Shown here in pieces: positions 19,630-28,352 of a stretch of DNA of 64,000 nt; position 1 is the stretch's first letter, and each line of letters begins with the position of its first letter. The translations under genes were made by a program, and so were the position numbers. This DNA comes from Gemmataceae bacterium. Lineage in GTDB: Bacteria > Planctomycetota > Planctomycetia > Gemmatales > Gemmataceae. The notes below the pieces were generated by a model that was not told the origin of the DNA, searched no databases, and saw only the letters and a program-made list of their open reading frames with translations. The DNA lies in assembly GCA_019636445.1 (NCBI GenBank), contig JAHBXO010000022.1, positions 1 through 64,000 of the forward strand. The letters are read 5' to 3'.

Positions 19630-20724
19630 TTAGCGAACCTGCGGGATGCTCGGCAGCGAGCTGACCGGCTGGGCCGGCAGCATCTGCGGCACCGCGGCCG
19701 ACGGCGGGGTCGCGGCCGGCATCGTCGCCATCGGCGGACCGCCCACCGCGTCCATCGCGGGCGAGTTAGGGTTTTCGAGGTTGATGTTCCCGATGCGGAT
19801 GACGGCGAGCACCGTGCCGCGGCGGGTGGCTTCGACGATCGGATCGGCGCCCGGCTCGAGTTGCGTCGAGACGACTTCCTCCGCACCGCCGAGGGCCGCC
19901 GCGTCCTGGAACGCCGGGTCGGGCAGGTAGATCACCTTCACCACGAGGTTGCCGGCGTTCACGCGCTCGAAGTCGTCGTTGGTGAACGACACGGGCACGG
20001 AGTTGTGCGACAGGTAGGTGATGGTCTTGAGCGTGGACGGCGCGACTTCGAGTGTCGGGTAGTAGACCTTGCCCGGTTGCGTCGGCACGCCCGACACCTT
20101 CAGGCGATAGATGTTCCCTTGCATGAAGTTGTAGCTGGCCGGGGCGACGAGGCCGGTGTCGGCGTAGCTGCCGTTGACCAGCCAGCCGATGCGCGCCTTG
20201 TCGGGCGAGACGAACTTGATGGAGGTACGCTGGTTGCTGATGGTCGGGCCGTACGGGCTGCCCTGGCCAATGGCGCCGACGGCGGCGACGGCTCCGGGAG
20301 GACCCATGGCCGGAACGGGCATGATGCCGTTGTGGCCGAGCATCGTGCCGAGGCCGTGGCCCATCGGGCCGAACGCGTGCGGATCGCCGCCGGCCGGGTG
20401 GATGTTGCCGCCGTGGCTGCCCCACTGCGGAGCGGTCCCCGTCTCGCAGGTTTCGCAGCCGACGCTGCCGCCGCCGACGATCCGCGTCAGCCCGGACGCG
20501 CCTTGCAGCTGTGCGTCTTCGACGACAGCGGCCGAAGCCTGTTGAATCTTCGATTCGGCCTTCGCCCCCTTCGTGCCCTTCTTCTGCACGAAGGCGGTCA
20601 TCCGCTCGGACGTGTCCCCGGCGGAGCGCGGGGCGGTCGAAGCGGTACGCTTCTTTTGGGCGTCGGTGGTCATGCACCCGCCGAGGCCGGCCAACAGCAG
20701 GACGGTTGCGGTCGTACGTTTCAT
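19630..20724 (-). CDS. Lipoprotein paralogous to the DUF11 protein
   Basis: 364 codons from the ATG at 20724, with GGGGA 5 nt upstream. The N-terminus MKRTTATVLLLAGLGGC is a lipoprotein signal with the lipobox LGGC (Cys17). A Gly/Pro/His-rich low-complexity region follows (about 90-150). The middle shares the sequence order IYRLKVSGVPTQP, YPTLEV, VIYLPDPA and VIRIGN with the downstream secreted protein. There is no catalytic signature; it is probably an envelope structural or scaffolding component. The longer reading frame upstream is translated repeat DNA, not gene. Confidence 0.8.
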   Translation of the reverse strand: MKRTTATVLLLAGLGGCMTTDAQKKRTASTAPRSAGDTSERMTAFVQKKGTKGAKAESKIQQASAAVVEDAQLQGASGLTRIVGGGSVGCETCETGTAPQWGSHGGNIHPAGGDPHAFGPMGHGLGTMLGHNGIMPVPAMGPPGAVAAVGAIGQGSPYGPTISNQRTSIKFVSPDKARIGWLVNGSYADTGLVAPASYNFMQGNIYRLKVSGVPTQPGKVYYPTLEVAPSTLKTITYLSHNSVPVSFTNDDFERVNAGNLVVKVIYLPDPAFQDAAALGGAEEVVSTQLEPGADPIVEATRRGTVLAVIRIGNINLENPNSPAMDAVGGPPMATMPAATPPSAAVPQMLPAQPVSSLPSIPQVR

Positions 20725-20866
20725 GGGTTCCCCAACGGGTAGGCAGCCGGGAATCGGTTCGCGAAGAATCGCTACTGCCGTTAACATCGTCCCGGTCCGG
20801 TCCGAACTTTGGATAAAATCCGAACCGGTCCCGCAGATTCGCCAAACGGAGCAACCCGCACAGATT

Positions 20867-20989
20867 GGGAGGAATGCGGAATGCGGAATTCGGAATGCGG
20901 AATTGAAAGCCAGGAATTCTCCGTTCGACATCGCTCTCCGGTCGTGGTCTTCAATTCCGAAATCCGCATTCCGCATTCCGCATTCTCCC
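20867..20989. repeat. Heptamer hairpin element (AATGCGG type)
   Basis: The left arm is GGGAGGAATGCGG plus further AATGCGG/AATTCGG heptamers ending TTGAAAG. The core is about 45 nt. The right arm starts CTTCAATTCCG and runs through inverse heptamers to CATTCTCCC. It fills the spacer between the divergent lipoprotein and VWA genes; the rest of that 330-bp gap shows no gene. Confidence 0.85.
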
Positions 20990-21056
20990 GGTTACCCCCT
21001 CGTTACAGCTTTCCGGCTAGAATTCGAACGATTCGCCCGACTCCGGGGAGGCTTCC

Positions 21057-22193
21057 ATGTCCCGCATTCTCTGTGCCCTGTTCGTCGCCTGCGTCGCGCT
21101 GCCCGCGACCGCGGCCGAAAAAGTGATCGCCAAACCCAAACCGATCGACGTCGTCGTCTGCCTCGACGTCTCCGGCAGCATGAACGGCCTGATCGACTCC
21201 GCCAAGATCCGACTCTGGGACATCGTCAACGAACTGACCCGCCTCAAGCCCACCCCCAATCTCCGCGTCGGTCTCTACAGCTACGGCCACTCCACCTACT
21301 CCAGCGAGTCCGGCTGGGTCCGCAAGGAAGTCGACCTCACCACCGACCTCGACACCGTCTACGCCAAGCTGAACGCCCTCACCATCAACGGCGGCGAGGA
21401 GTACGTCGCCCGTGTCACGAAGGCCGCGCTCACCGAACAGAAATGGTGCGAGGACAAGGGCGCCCTGAAGCTGATCTTCGTCTGCGGCAACGAGCCGGCC
21501 AACCAGGACCGCGCCGTGCACCTACCCGACGTCGCCAACCTCGCGAAGGAACTCGGCGTCATCGTGAACACGATCTATTGCGGCGCGGGCCGCAACGCCG
21601 AGTCCGACGGCTGGGCGGCGTTCGCCGCGAAGTGCGGCGGCAAGTTCGCGACGATCGACCAGAACCGCGCCAAGGCGATCCCGCACATCGCCACGCCCTA
21701 CGACAAGGACATCCTCGGCAAGAACGAGAAGCTGAACACGACCTACGTGGCGTTCGGCGGCGAAGGGAAGAAGGGGGCCGAGAACCAGGTCGCCCAGGAC
21801 AAGAACGCGGCCGCGAACGCGCCAGCGGCCGAGTTGGGCCGCGCCGCCGCCAAGGCCGGTGCCGCCTATCGCAACGAAGGCTGGGACCTCGTCGACAAGC
21901 TGAAGCAGGACCCGAAGTTCGACCTGACCAAGCTGAAGGAATCCGAGCTTTGCGACGAGATGAAGAAGCTGAAGCCGGAGGACCGCAAGGCCTACGTCGA
22001 GAAGAAGGCGCAGGAGCGCGAGACGCTGCGGAAGGAAATCGGCGAACTCTCGGCGAAACGCCAGAAGCTCATCGACGAGGAATTGAAGAAACTGCCGAAG
22101 GATGCCGGCGAGAAGGCGCTCGACGACGCCCTGCGCGGTATCATCCGGGAACAGGCCCAGGGGAAGGGCTTCACCGCCGACGAGAAGAAGTAA
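21057..22193 (+). CDS. Secreted von Willebrand factor type A protein
   Basis: 378 residues, with GGGGAGG 5 nt before the ATG. The signal peptide (1-20) ends ATAA. A VWA domain spans about 30-215, with an intact MIDAS motif DVSGSMNG (D37, S39, S41) that binds a divalent cation in protein-protein contacts. The C-terminal third (about 250-378) is charged and probably helical or coiled (EDRKAYVEKKAQERETLRKE). It probably acts in the periplasm as an adhesion or scaffold module. It precedes a two-component system by 49 bp on the same strand. A GC-rich hairpin in that gap (CCCCCCGG...CCGGGGG) touches the next gene's Shine-Dalgarno. Confidence 0.88.
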   Translation: MSRILCALFVACVALPATAAEKVIAKPKPIDVVVCLDVSGSMNGLIDSAKIRLWDIVNELTRLKPTPNLRVGLYSYGHSTYSSESGWVRKEVDLTTDLDTVYAKLNALTINGGEEYVARVTKAALTEQKWCEDKGALKLIFVCGNEPANQDRAVHLPDVANLAKELGVIVNTIYCGAGRNAESDGWAAFAAKCGGKFATIDQNRAKAIPHIATPYDKDILGKNEKLNTTYVAFGGEGKKGAENQVAQDKNAAANAPAAELGRAAAKAGAAYRNEGWDLVDKLKQDPKFDLTKLKESELCDEMKKLKPEDRKAYVEKKAQERETLRKEIGELSAKRQKLIDEELKKLPKDAGEKALDDALRGIIREQAQGKGFTADEKK

Positions 22194-22242
22194 ACACGGA
22201 ATCGAAGCCCCCCGGACGACCGACCGGGGGCGGGAGCCACCC

Positions 22243-22962
22243 ATGCCCAAAGCTCGCATCGTCGTCGTCGAGGACGAACCCGCCATCCGCCGCGGTGTGT
22301 CGGACGCCCTGCGGCTGACCGGCTACGACGTCACCGAAGCCCCCGACGGCGCCGTCGGCCTCGTCGAAGCATCCGCCGGCGGCATCGACCTCGTGCTTCT
22401 CGATCTGCTCCTTCCGCGTCGCGACGGACTCGAAGTCCTCGCCGAACTCCGGAAGGTTCACCCCACGCGGCCGGTCATCATCCTCACGGCGCGCGGCGGC
22501 GAGGAGGACCGCGTCCGCGGACTCAAGATGGGTGCCGACGACTACGTCGTCAAACCGTTCTCCGCGAAGGAACTCCTCGCCCGCGTCGAAGCGGTCTTGC
22601 GCCGCACCATGAAGGCCCCGCCGGCGGTGTTTTCCGTGAAGATCGGCAAAGGAACAGTCGATCTCCTGCGCCGGGAGATTCGCTGGACCGCGCAGGAGCG
22701 GACGGACCTATCCGAGACGGAAGCGGCCGTCCTGAAGTACCTGATCGACAATCGCGAGCGCGCCGTGCCGCGCGAGGAACTGCTGGGCCGCGTCTGGGGC
22801 ATCGGCACCGCCGGCCTCGAAACCCGCGCCGTCGACATGCACGTCGCGCGACTGCGGGCGAAGTTGAAGGACCCGACCGGCGACGACCACGGCGAAGCGA
22901 TCGTCACCGTCCGCGCCACCGGTTACATGGCCGGCCCGGGGTTGACGATCAAGGAAGGGTGA
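22243..22962 (+). CDS. OmpR-family response regulator
   Basis: 239 residues from the ATG at 22243, with GGGAG upstream. The receiver domain (about 5-120) has the acidic pair E10/D11, the phospho-acceptor D54 (VLLDLLLP), the switch Thr in ILTAR and Lys104 in VVKPF. The C-terminal winged helix (about 140-235) contains LSETEAAVLKYLIDNRERAV and ETRAVDMHVARLRAKL, typical of Trans_reg_C DNA binding. The cognate kinase is encoded 125 bp downstream on the same strand, separated by an AT-rich perfect palindrome. Confidence 0.93.
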   Translation: MPKARIVVVEDEPAIRRGVSDALRLTGYDVTEAPDGAVGLVEASAGGIDLVLLDLLLPRRDGLEVLAELRKVHPTRPVIILTARGGEEDRVRGLKMGADDYVVKPFSAKELLARVEAVLRRTMKAPPAVFSVKIGKGTVDLLRREIRWTAQERTDLSETEAAVLKYLIDNRERAVPREELLGRVWGIGTAGLETRAVDMHVARLRAKLKDPTGDDHGEAIVTVRATGYMAGPGLTIKEG

Positions 22963-22969
22963 TTTCGGC

Positions 22970-23023
22970 ATTTTTCATTTTGCATTGGTCCGATGATATC
23001 CGGACCAATGCAAAATGAAAAAT
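22970..23023. repeat. AT-rich perfect palindrome built of heptamers
   Basis: ATTTTTCATTTTGCATTGG... (22970-22992) and its exact complement (23001-23023) form a 23-bp stem with an 8-nt loop. The arm reads AATGCAA-AATGAAA-AAT in 7-nt steps, an A-rich relative of the AATGCGG elements. It lies between the response regulator and the histidine kinase and could also act as a bidirectional transcription pause. Confidence 0.85.
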
Positions 23024-23087
23024 CCACGACACCTTCGAGGTCCGATTCACTCGCGCGGACCCAGGAGTTTTTTCAAGAGGCTTTCCC

Positions 23088-25331
23088 GTGCTCGGCCGAC
23101 GGCTGCTCACCCCCTTCGGGGGGCTTTGTGTCTTCCTCCTGATCGCCTCGCTCGTCGCGGGCGGGCTTGGTTGGGTCACGCGCGCCGCTCTCAAGGTCGA
23201 AGCCTCCGAGCGCGACGCCACCGCGCGCGCCGACGCCTCCGCCAAGGAACGCCTCGCGCTCTGGCAACTCGACAGCCGGCTCTTCCCCACCCTCGCCGTC
23301 GAGAACGGCCGGCCCTACGCCCAATACTTCAGCCTCTACATTCCCCACCCCGTCGCCCTCGACGACAAGGGGAACGTCAACAATCCCGGCCGCGTGCCCT
23401 CGCCGCTCCTCTCCGCCGAACTGCCCGACTGGATGCTGCTGCACTTCCAGCTTGATCCCGACAAGGGCTGGTTCTCGCCGCAAGTGCCGCCGGACAGTGT
23501 CTCGCTGATGCTGCGGAATCAGCTCGGCGACGAGATGGCGATCGCGAACGACACGCCGACGCGCCGCAAGCTCCTGGTGGAACTGCGTGACAAGTTCGAC
23601 GTGAAGCCGACGCACATGCAGTTCGTGAATCAGGAATTCGCCGACCCGAACGAAGGCGCGTTCGGCGTTCCCGTCTACGGCGATCCGGGCAACGAACTGG
23701 CGCGCACAATGAACAGCGGCAACGCGACCGCTCCGGACCCGTCGAACTTCCAACGGAGCATGCCGCCGATGCCGGGCGCGCTGCCCCCGCCGGAATATCA
23801 ACAGGCGGATGGGAAGTTCCGTGGCAGCCGGGGCAACTACGAATCGGATTTGAGCGAGCGGAAGAAGGCCGCCGACCGCGCCACGAAGGAGGGGCAGGCG
23901 ACGGGCGGCCAGTTGCCGCTGAACAACACGATGGGCCGCGCGGGCAACTCGTCCGGCTTTGGTTCCGAAAAGAACATGCTACCCCCGATCGCGGCGCGCG
24001 GGGCCGTGCCGACGCCGGCGTCTCCGCCGCCCCCCGCACCGGCCGCCGGGGCCGCACCGGCGTTGAAGGCTGCCGAAATTCCCGGCGGCGGTCGACCCGC
24101 CGCGCCGCCGGAACGCCGGAATGCAAAAGACATGGCCCCACAGGCCAAAAAGGCCGATCCCCCGGCGGATACCGCCAACGTCCAGCAATTGTCCGAAATG
24201 GTCGGCCCGATGAAACCCAGTTCGAAGCCGGCCGCGAACGCCGTTGAGAAGGCGCCGGCCGTTCAGGTCGGCCCCATGCGGCCGCAATGGATGTTCGCCG
24301 AGGACGGCAGCAGCTACCTCCTGCTCGTGCGCTCCGCCCGCCTCGAAACCAAAACCGTCTTCCAGGGCGTCGTCCTCGACTGGACGCGACTCAAGGACGT
24401 GCTGCTGGACGAGATCCGCCCCTCGTTCCCGGACGCGGAACTTGTCCCGGTCTACGATGGCGAAGAGAACACCGAGCGCCAGATGGCCGCCATTCCGGCG
24501 CGACTCGATCCGGGTCCGGTACCGCCGCCGGAGTCGACCGGTTGGTCCCCATTGCGACTCGGTCTCGCGCTCGGCTGGGGTGCCGCCCTCGTTGCGCTCG
24601 CCGGCATCTGGGTCGGCGGCCGTGCGCTCATCGACCTCTCCGAACGCCGCATCCGGTTCGTCTCCGCCGTCACCCACGAACTCCGCACGCCGCTGACCTC
24701 CCTGCGGCTCTACCTGGACCTGCTCACCAGCGGCATGATCGAGGACGAGGAGAAGCAGAAGGAATACCTTCGCACGCTCCACGGCGAATCCGATCGCTTG
24801 AACCGCCTCATCGAAAACGTGCTCGACTTCGCCCGGCTGGAGAAGCGCACGCTCCAAACGCACGTCGCCGACACGAAGGTCGACGCCCTGCTGGAATCGG
24901 CCCGATCCACCTGGGCCGACCGCGTCGCGGCCGACGGCAAGGAACTCGTCGTCATCGGGACCGTACCGGTGGACCAGACCGTGCGCACGGATGCTCGCAT
25001 CGTGGGGCAGATCCTCGGCAACCTCATCGACAACGCGCGGAAGTATTCGCCCGGTGCCGCCGACCCGCGCATCTGGGTCTGGGCGAAGCCTGGCGACGGA
25101 AAACGCATCGTCTTCGAGGTCGAGGACCGCGGGCCCGGCGTCCCGCTCGCCGAGCGTGCAACGATCTTCCGCCCATTCCGTCGCGGCCAGGCCGCGGACA
25201 CCACCGCCGGGGGCGCCGGCCTCGGCCTCGCGCTCGCCAAGCAGTGGGCCGAAATGCTCGGCGGCACGCTCGCCTACCGCGTCGCCGACGGCGGCGTCGG
25301 CGCCTGCTTCCGCGTCGAATTGCCGGTTTGA
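23088..25331 (+). CDS. Sensor histidine kinase with a large extracytoplasmic domain
   Basis: 747 residues, GTG start with GAGG 8 nt upstream. TM1 is at about 8-30 and TM2 at about 490-510. Between them is an extracytoplasmic region of about 450 residues. Its second half is low-complexity, rich in Pro, Ala and Lys, and may be a flexible linker. The cytoplasmic core has the phospho-acceptor box SAVTHELRTPL (His530), the N box LGNLIDNARKYS, the G1 box EDRGPGVP and the G2 box GAGLGLALAK, so it is a complete HisKA/HATPase_c kinase. It pairs with the OmpR-type regulator just upstream. The ligand is unknown; the first 180 or so periplasmic residues are the likeliest sensor. Confidence 0.92.
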   Translation: MLGRRLLTPFGGLCVFLLIASLVAGGLGWVTRAALKVEASERDATARADASAKERLALWQLDSRLFPTLAVENGRPYAQYFSLYIPHPVALDDKGNVNNPGRVPSPLLSAELPDWMLLHFQLDPDKGWFSPQVPPDSVSLMLRNQLGDEMAIANDTPTRRKLLVELRDKFDVKPTHMQFVNQEFADPNEGAFGVPVYGDPGNELARTMNSGNATAPDPSNFQRSMPPMPGALPPPEYQQADGKFRGSRGNYESDLSERKKAADRATKEGQATGGQLPLNNTMGRAGNSSGFGSEKNMLPPIAARGAVPTPASPPPPAPAAGAAPALKAAEIPGGGRPAAPPERRNAKDMAPQAKKADPPADTANVQQLSEMVGPMKPSSKPAANAVEKAPAVQVGPMRPQWMFAEDGSSYLLLVRSARLETKTVFQGVVLDWTRLKDVLLDEIRPSFPDAELVPVYDGEENTERQMAAIPARLDPGPVPPPESTGWSPLRLGLALGWGAALVALAGIWVGGRALIDLSERRIRFVSAVTHELRTPLTSLRLYLDLLTSGMIEDEEKQKEYLRTLHGESDRLNRLIENVLDFARLEKRTLQTHVADTKVDALLESARSTWADRVAADGKELVVIGTVPVDQTVRTDARIVGQILGNLIDNARKYSPGAADPRIWVWAKPGDGKRIVFEVEDRGPGVPLAERATIFRPFRRGQAADTTAGGAGLGLALAKQWAEMLGGTLAYRVADGGVGACFRVELPV

Positions 25332-25436
25332 TCCGAACCTGTCAAATCCCCGATCCGCACCTTCGAATTCCCGTTGCCGTGCGCCGCGTCCCCACAACAA
25401 TAGCGGCGTCACGTCCTTCCTCGCGGGAGCACCGTT

Positions 25437-26579
25437 ATGGGCCTGCTCGATCGGCTGCGCGGCGAATTCATCGACATCATCGAATGGACCGAACCGTCGC
25501 AGAACGAAATTCTCGCGTACCGCTTCCCGCGTTACGACAACGAAATCAAGAACGGTGCGAAGCTGATCGTGCGCGAGGGCCAGGTCGCCGCGTTCGTGAA
25601 GGAGGGCCAACTCGCCGACGTGAAGACGCCCGGCATGTACACCCTCGACACGAACAACATGCCGATCCTCTCGAAGATCCTCGGCTGGAAATACGGCTTC
25701 GAGTCGCCTTTCAAGTGCGAGGTCTACTTCATCTCGACGCGCCAGTGGACCGACCAGAAATGGGGCACGTCGAACCCCATCATGCTGCGCGATCCGGAAT
25801 TCGGACCGGTTCGCCTGCGGGCGTTCGGCAACTACGCCTTCCGCGTGTCCGACCCCGGCACGTTCCTCAAGGAACTCGTCTCGACCGATCCGTCGTTCGA
25901 GGCGTTCGAGATCACGAACCAGCTCCGCAATACGATCGTGACGAAGTTCATCGACGCGATGGCGAGCGCGAAGATCCCGATCCTGGACATGGCCGGGAAC
26001 TACGAAAGTCTCGGCAAGGTCGCGCTGCCGCGCATCGCGCCGGACCTGGCGTCGATGGGCCTGGCGCTCACGCAGTTCAACGTCGAGAACATCTCGCTGC
26101 CGCCGGAGGTGGAGCGGGCGCTCGACAAGCGATCCGAGATGGGCGTGCTCGGCAACCTCGACAACTACATGAAGTACCAGACCGCCGAGGCGGTGCGGGA
26201 CGCGGCGAATAACCCCGGCGGGGGCGGCGCGGCACTCGGGGCCGGGTTCGGGGCGGGCATGGCGATCGGGAACCAGATGGGCGCGGCCTTCGCGCCGAAG
26301 CCGACCAATCCGAACGAGGTGATCGACCTGCACAACGTCACGCCGGCGGCCGCGGCCCCGCCGCCCCTGCCCGGCGCGAACATCAAGTATCACGCCGCCA
26401 TCGCCGGCCAATCGGCCGGGCCGTTCGACTGGGCCGGATTGCAGGCGAAGGTCGCGTCCGGCGAGATCACCCGGGCGTCGCTCGTCTGGAAGAGCGGCAT
26501 GGCGAACTGGGTCGCCGCCGAGTCGATCGCCGAGTTGCAACCGCTCTTCGCCCATTTGCCACCGCCGCTGCCTCGTTAA
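25437..26579 (+). CDS. SPFH-domain protein with C-terminal GYF_2 domain
   Basis: 380 residues, GGGAG upstream of the ATG. The SPFH/band-7-like domain of the YdjI or 'virion core protein' type (about 15-235) has LRAFGNYAFRVSDPGTFLKE and a helical stretch of about 190-240. A Gly-rich segment (about 255-285) follows. The C-terminus is a GYF_2 module (about 325-372, YHAAIAGQSAGPFDW ... VWKSGMANW), which in bacteria often mediates protein contacts. YdjI-type proteins in Bacillus act with PspA in membrane-stress protection. The next gene encodes a zinc-ribbon membrane protein of a kind that commonly neighbours such SPFH genes, so the two likely form a membrane-associated complex. Confidence 0.85.
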   Translation: MGLLDRLRGEFIDIIEWTEPSQNEILAYRFPRYDNEIKNGAKLIVREGQVAAFVKEGQLADVKTPGMYTLDTNNMPILSKILGWKYGFESPFKCEVYFISTRQWTDQKWGTSNPIMLRDPEFGPVRLRAFGNYAFRVSDPGTFLKELVSTDPSFEAFEITNQLRNTIVTKFIDAMASAKIPILDMAGNYESLGKVALPRIAPDLASMGLALTQFNVENISLPPEVERALDKRSEMGVLGNLDNYMKYQTAEAVRDAANNPGGGGAALGAGFGAGMAIGNQMGAAFAPKPTNPNEVIDLHNVTPAAAAPPPLPGANIKYHAAIAGQSAGPFDWAGLQAKVASGEITRASLVWKSGMANWVAAESIAELQPLFAHLPPPLPR

Positions 26580-26580
26580 C

Positions 26581-26703
26581 AGGGGTCAGGGGTCAGGGGT
26601 CAGTTTCATTCTAAAACCTGATTCCTGAGTCCTAACACTTGTGTCCTAACTGCTAATTCCTGCTTCCTGACTCCTGCTTCCTGCTTCCTGCTTCCTGACT
26701 CAT
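26581..26703. repeat. Third heptamer array pair (AGGGGTC / CTGCTTC)
   Basis: Three AGGGGTC units (26581-26603) are followed after about 50 nt by an array of TGCTTCC and TGACTCC units (26654-26700). Spacing is strictly 7 nt. The arms are only partly complementary. The right array runs up to the start codon of the next gene and leaves it without a Shine-Dalgarno. Confidence 0.7.
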
Positions 26704-26706
26704 GAC

Positions 26707-27849
26707 ATGTCCGAGCCGCAGCAGAAAATCCCGACCGTCACGCACGCACCGCCGGAGGGGAAGAAATTCCCCTGCCCGCAGTGCGGCGCGCGGCTCGACT
26801 ACAACCCGCGCGTCCGCGGGCTGAACTGCCCGTATTGCGGCCATAAAGAGGAGATCCGCAAAGACACCGCCCCGGCGGTCCTCGAACGCGATTACCTGAA
26901 ATACCTGGACGATCTGGAGACCAAGGCGAAACCGATTCCGGGCCGCGAATCCCAGACGCGTTGCACCGGTTGCGGAGCAATGGTGCTGCTCGAGGAAAAG
27001 GTGGCGACGGAGCGCTGCCCGTTCTGCAGCACGCACCTCGAGAACAAGCCGGTCGCCGTGGCCGGGATGATCGCGCCGGAGTGCATCCTGCCGTTCAAGG
27101 TGGACCTGCGGCACGCGCGTGAGGCATTCTCGAAGTGGCTGCACTCGCTCTGGTTCGCGCCGTCAGAACTGACCAAAGTCGCCACGCTCGGGCAGTTGCA
27201 AGGCGTCTACGTGCCGTACTGGACCTACGACACGATGACGTACACTTTCTACGACGGCGAACGCGGCGACAACTACACTGACTGGGTCACGCGCACCGTC
27301 CGCGACGCGAACGGAAACACGCGCACCGAGACGGTCCCCGTCACGCGCATCGCGTGGTCGAGCGTTTCGGGGGAGATCCAGCACTTCTTCGACGACGTGC
27401 TCGTCTGCGGCTCCAAGAGCCTGCCGAAAAGCCTGATCGAGGGCCTCGAACCGTGGGAGATCGGCCGGCTCGACGGGTTTCGGCCGGAGTACCTCAGCGG
27501 CTTCCGCACCGAACGCTACGCCGTCGGCCTCAAGGAAGGATTCCAGGTCGCCAAGTCGCTTATCGAACCGACAATCGACCGGCTTATCCGCCAGGACATC
27601 GGCGGCGACCACCAGCGCATCCGGGACAAGAAGACCAAGCACTCCGCCATCACCTTCAAGCACCTGCTCCTACCCGTCTGGATCGCGGTGTACCGCTACC
27701 ACGACGAAACGTTCCAGATCCTCGTCAACGGCCGCAGCGGCAAGGTGGTCGGCAAGCGACCGTGGAGCACGTGGAAGATCGTCCGACTGGTCCTGCTGAT
27801 CCTGCTGGCGGTGGGCATCATCGCGCTGATCGCGTCGCGGGTGAAGTGA
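26707..27849 (+). CDS. Double zinc-ribbon, single-pass membrane protein
   Basis: 380 residues. Two four-Cys zinc ribbons: C23/C26 with C41/C44 (CPQCG...CPYCG) and C86/C89 with C104/C107 (CTGCG...CPFC). A globular middle contains VYVPYWTYDTMTYTFYDGER, and the end is a membrane helix (about 361-377) followed by a short Arg/Lys tail. This family is often misannotated as 'primosomal protein N-prime-like' and commonly neighbours SPFH/YdjI-type genes, as here. Role: probable membrane-stress or protein quality-control partner (inference). Translation may depend on the upstream gene, because heptamer DNA occupies the ribosome-binding region. Confidence 0.8.
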   Translation: MSEPQQKIPTVTHAPPEGKKFPCPQCGARLDYNPRVRGLNCPYCGHKEEIRKDTAPAVLERDYLKYLDDLETKAKPIPGRESQTRCTGCGAMVLLEEKVATERCPFCSTHLENKPVAVAGMIAPECILPFKVDLRHAREAFSKWLHSLWFAPSELTKVATLGQLQGVYVPYWTYDTMTYTFYDGERGDNYTDWVTRTVRDANGNTRTETVPVTRIAWSSVSGEIQHFFDDVLVCGSKSLPKSLIEGLEPWEIGRLDGFRPEYLSGFRTERYAVGLKEGFQVAKSLIEPTIDRLIRQDIGGDHQRIRDKKTKHSAITFKHLLLPVWIAVYRYHDETFQILVNGRSGKVVGKRPWSTWKIVRLVLLILLAVGIIALIASRVK

Positions 27850-27899
27850 CCGTCAACCTCGAACGTCGTACGTTTTTGAACTGGAGATCGTAACGTCGT

Positions 27900-28084
27900 T
27901 CAAGGCGGCGGAACTTCCAACTGATTGCAGATCGAACGAACCGTACCGGCTTGATTACAGCATGTCGGGGGACCGTCGAGCGGCGGCCGTTCGACGGGTT
28001 CCACCAAACGTCGTGCTTCGATCCATGACGAAGGAGTTCGCAGCCATTCGCTCGAAGATGACGTTCCAGATCGCGTCGGTTCAT
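27900..28084 (-). pseudogene. hicA: Frameshifted HicA toxin (mRNA interferase)
   Basis: The first 46 codons encode a standard HicA double-stranded-RNA-binding fold: MNRRDLERHLRANGC, GSKHDVWWNP with the catalytic His24, and STVPRHAVIK. At 27946-27953 one base appears to be missing. The next frame continues perfectly as GTVRSICNQLEVPPP and stops with TGA at 27900, exactly where HicA proteins end. Without correction the frame reads an unrelated basic tail to 27818 (88 residues). The start overlaps the hicB stop by 4 bp. Either the toxin is inactivated or the base is a sequencing error. Confidence 0.8.
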
Positions 28085-28320
28085 GGCACGGCGACCCGTC
28101 CGGAGCGTCGGCGCCGCGATGTCGGAACGATCTTGCGAACTGCCTTCAACAGATCCAGCGCGTCGGCGGCGTTCTCGAATCCCTCCTGAATCGTCTCCGC
28201 CTCCGTAATCAACTCCGGATCGAGCGGCGACGTGACAACATAACCGCCCTCCGGTTGAGGATCGAACGTCAACACCAGTTTGCCGTCCGATACGGTATAG
28301 GTCGTCTTCTTGCGTTTCAT
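28081..28320 (-). CDS. hicB: HicB-like antitoxin
   Basis: 79 residues, GGGAG 6 nt upstream. The partial RNase-H-like HicB fold is recognisable: LTFDPQPEGGYVVTSPLDPE (10-20 residue stretch around 17-36), LITEAETIQEGFENAADALD. The tail is Arg-rich, and there is no C-terminal DNA-binding domain, so it is the short form. It is encoded before hicA and overlaps it (ATGA), the reverse of the classic hicA-hicB order but common. With a broken toxin it may be maintained as a solitary antitoxin. Confidence 0.8.
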   Translation of the reverse strand: MKRKKTTYTVSDGKLVLTFDPQPEGGYVVTSPLDPELITEAETIQEGFENAADALDLLKAVRKIVPTSRRRRSGRVAVP

Positions 28321-28352
28321 CGTGACTCCCGATCGCGGTCCCGCGATCTATT

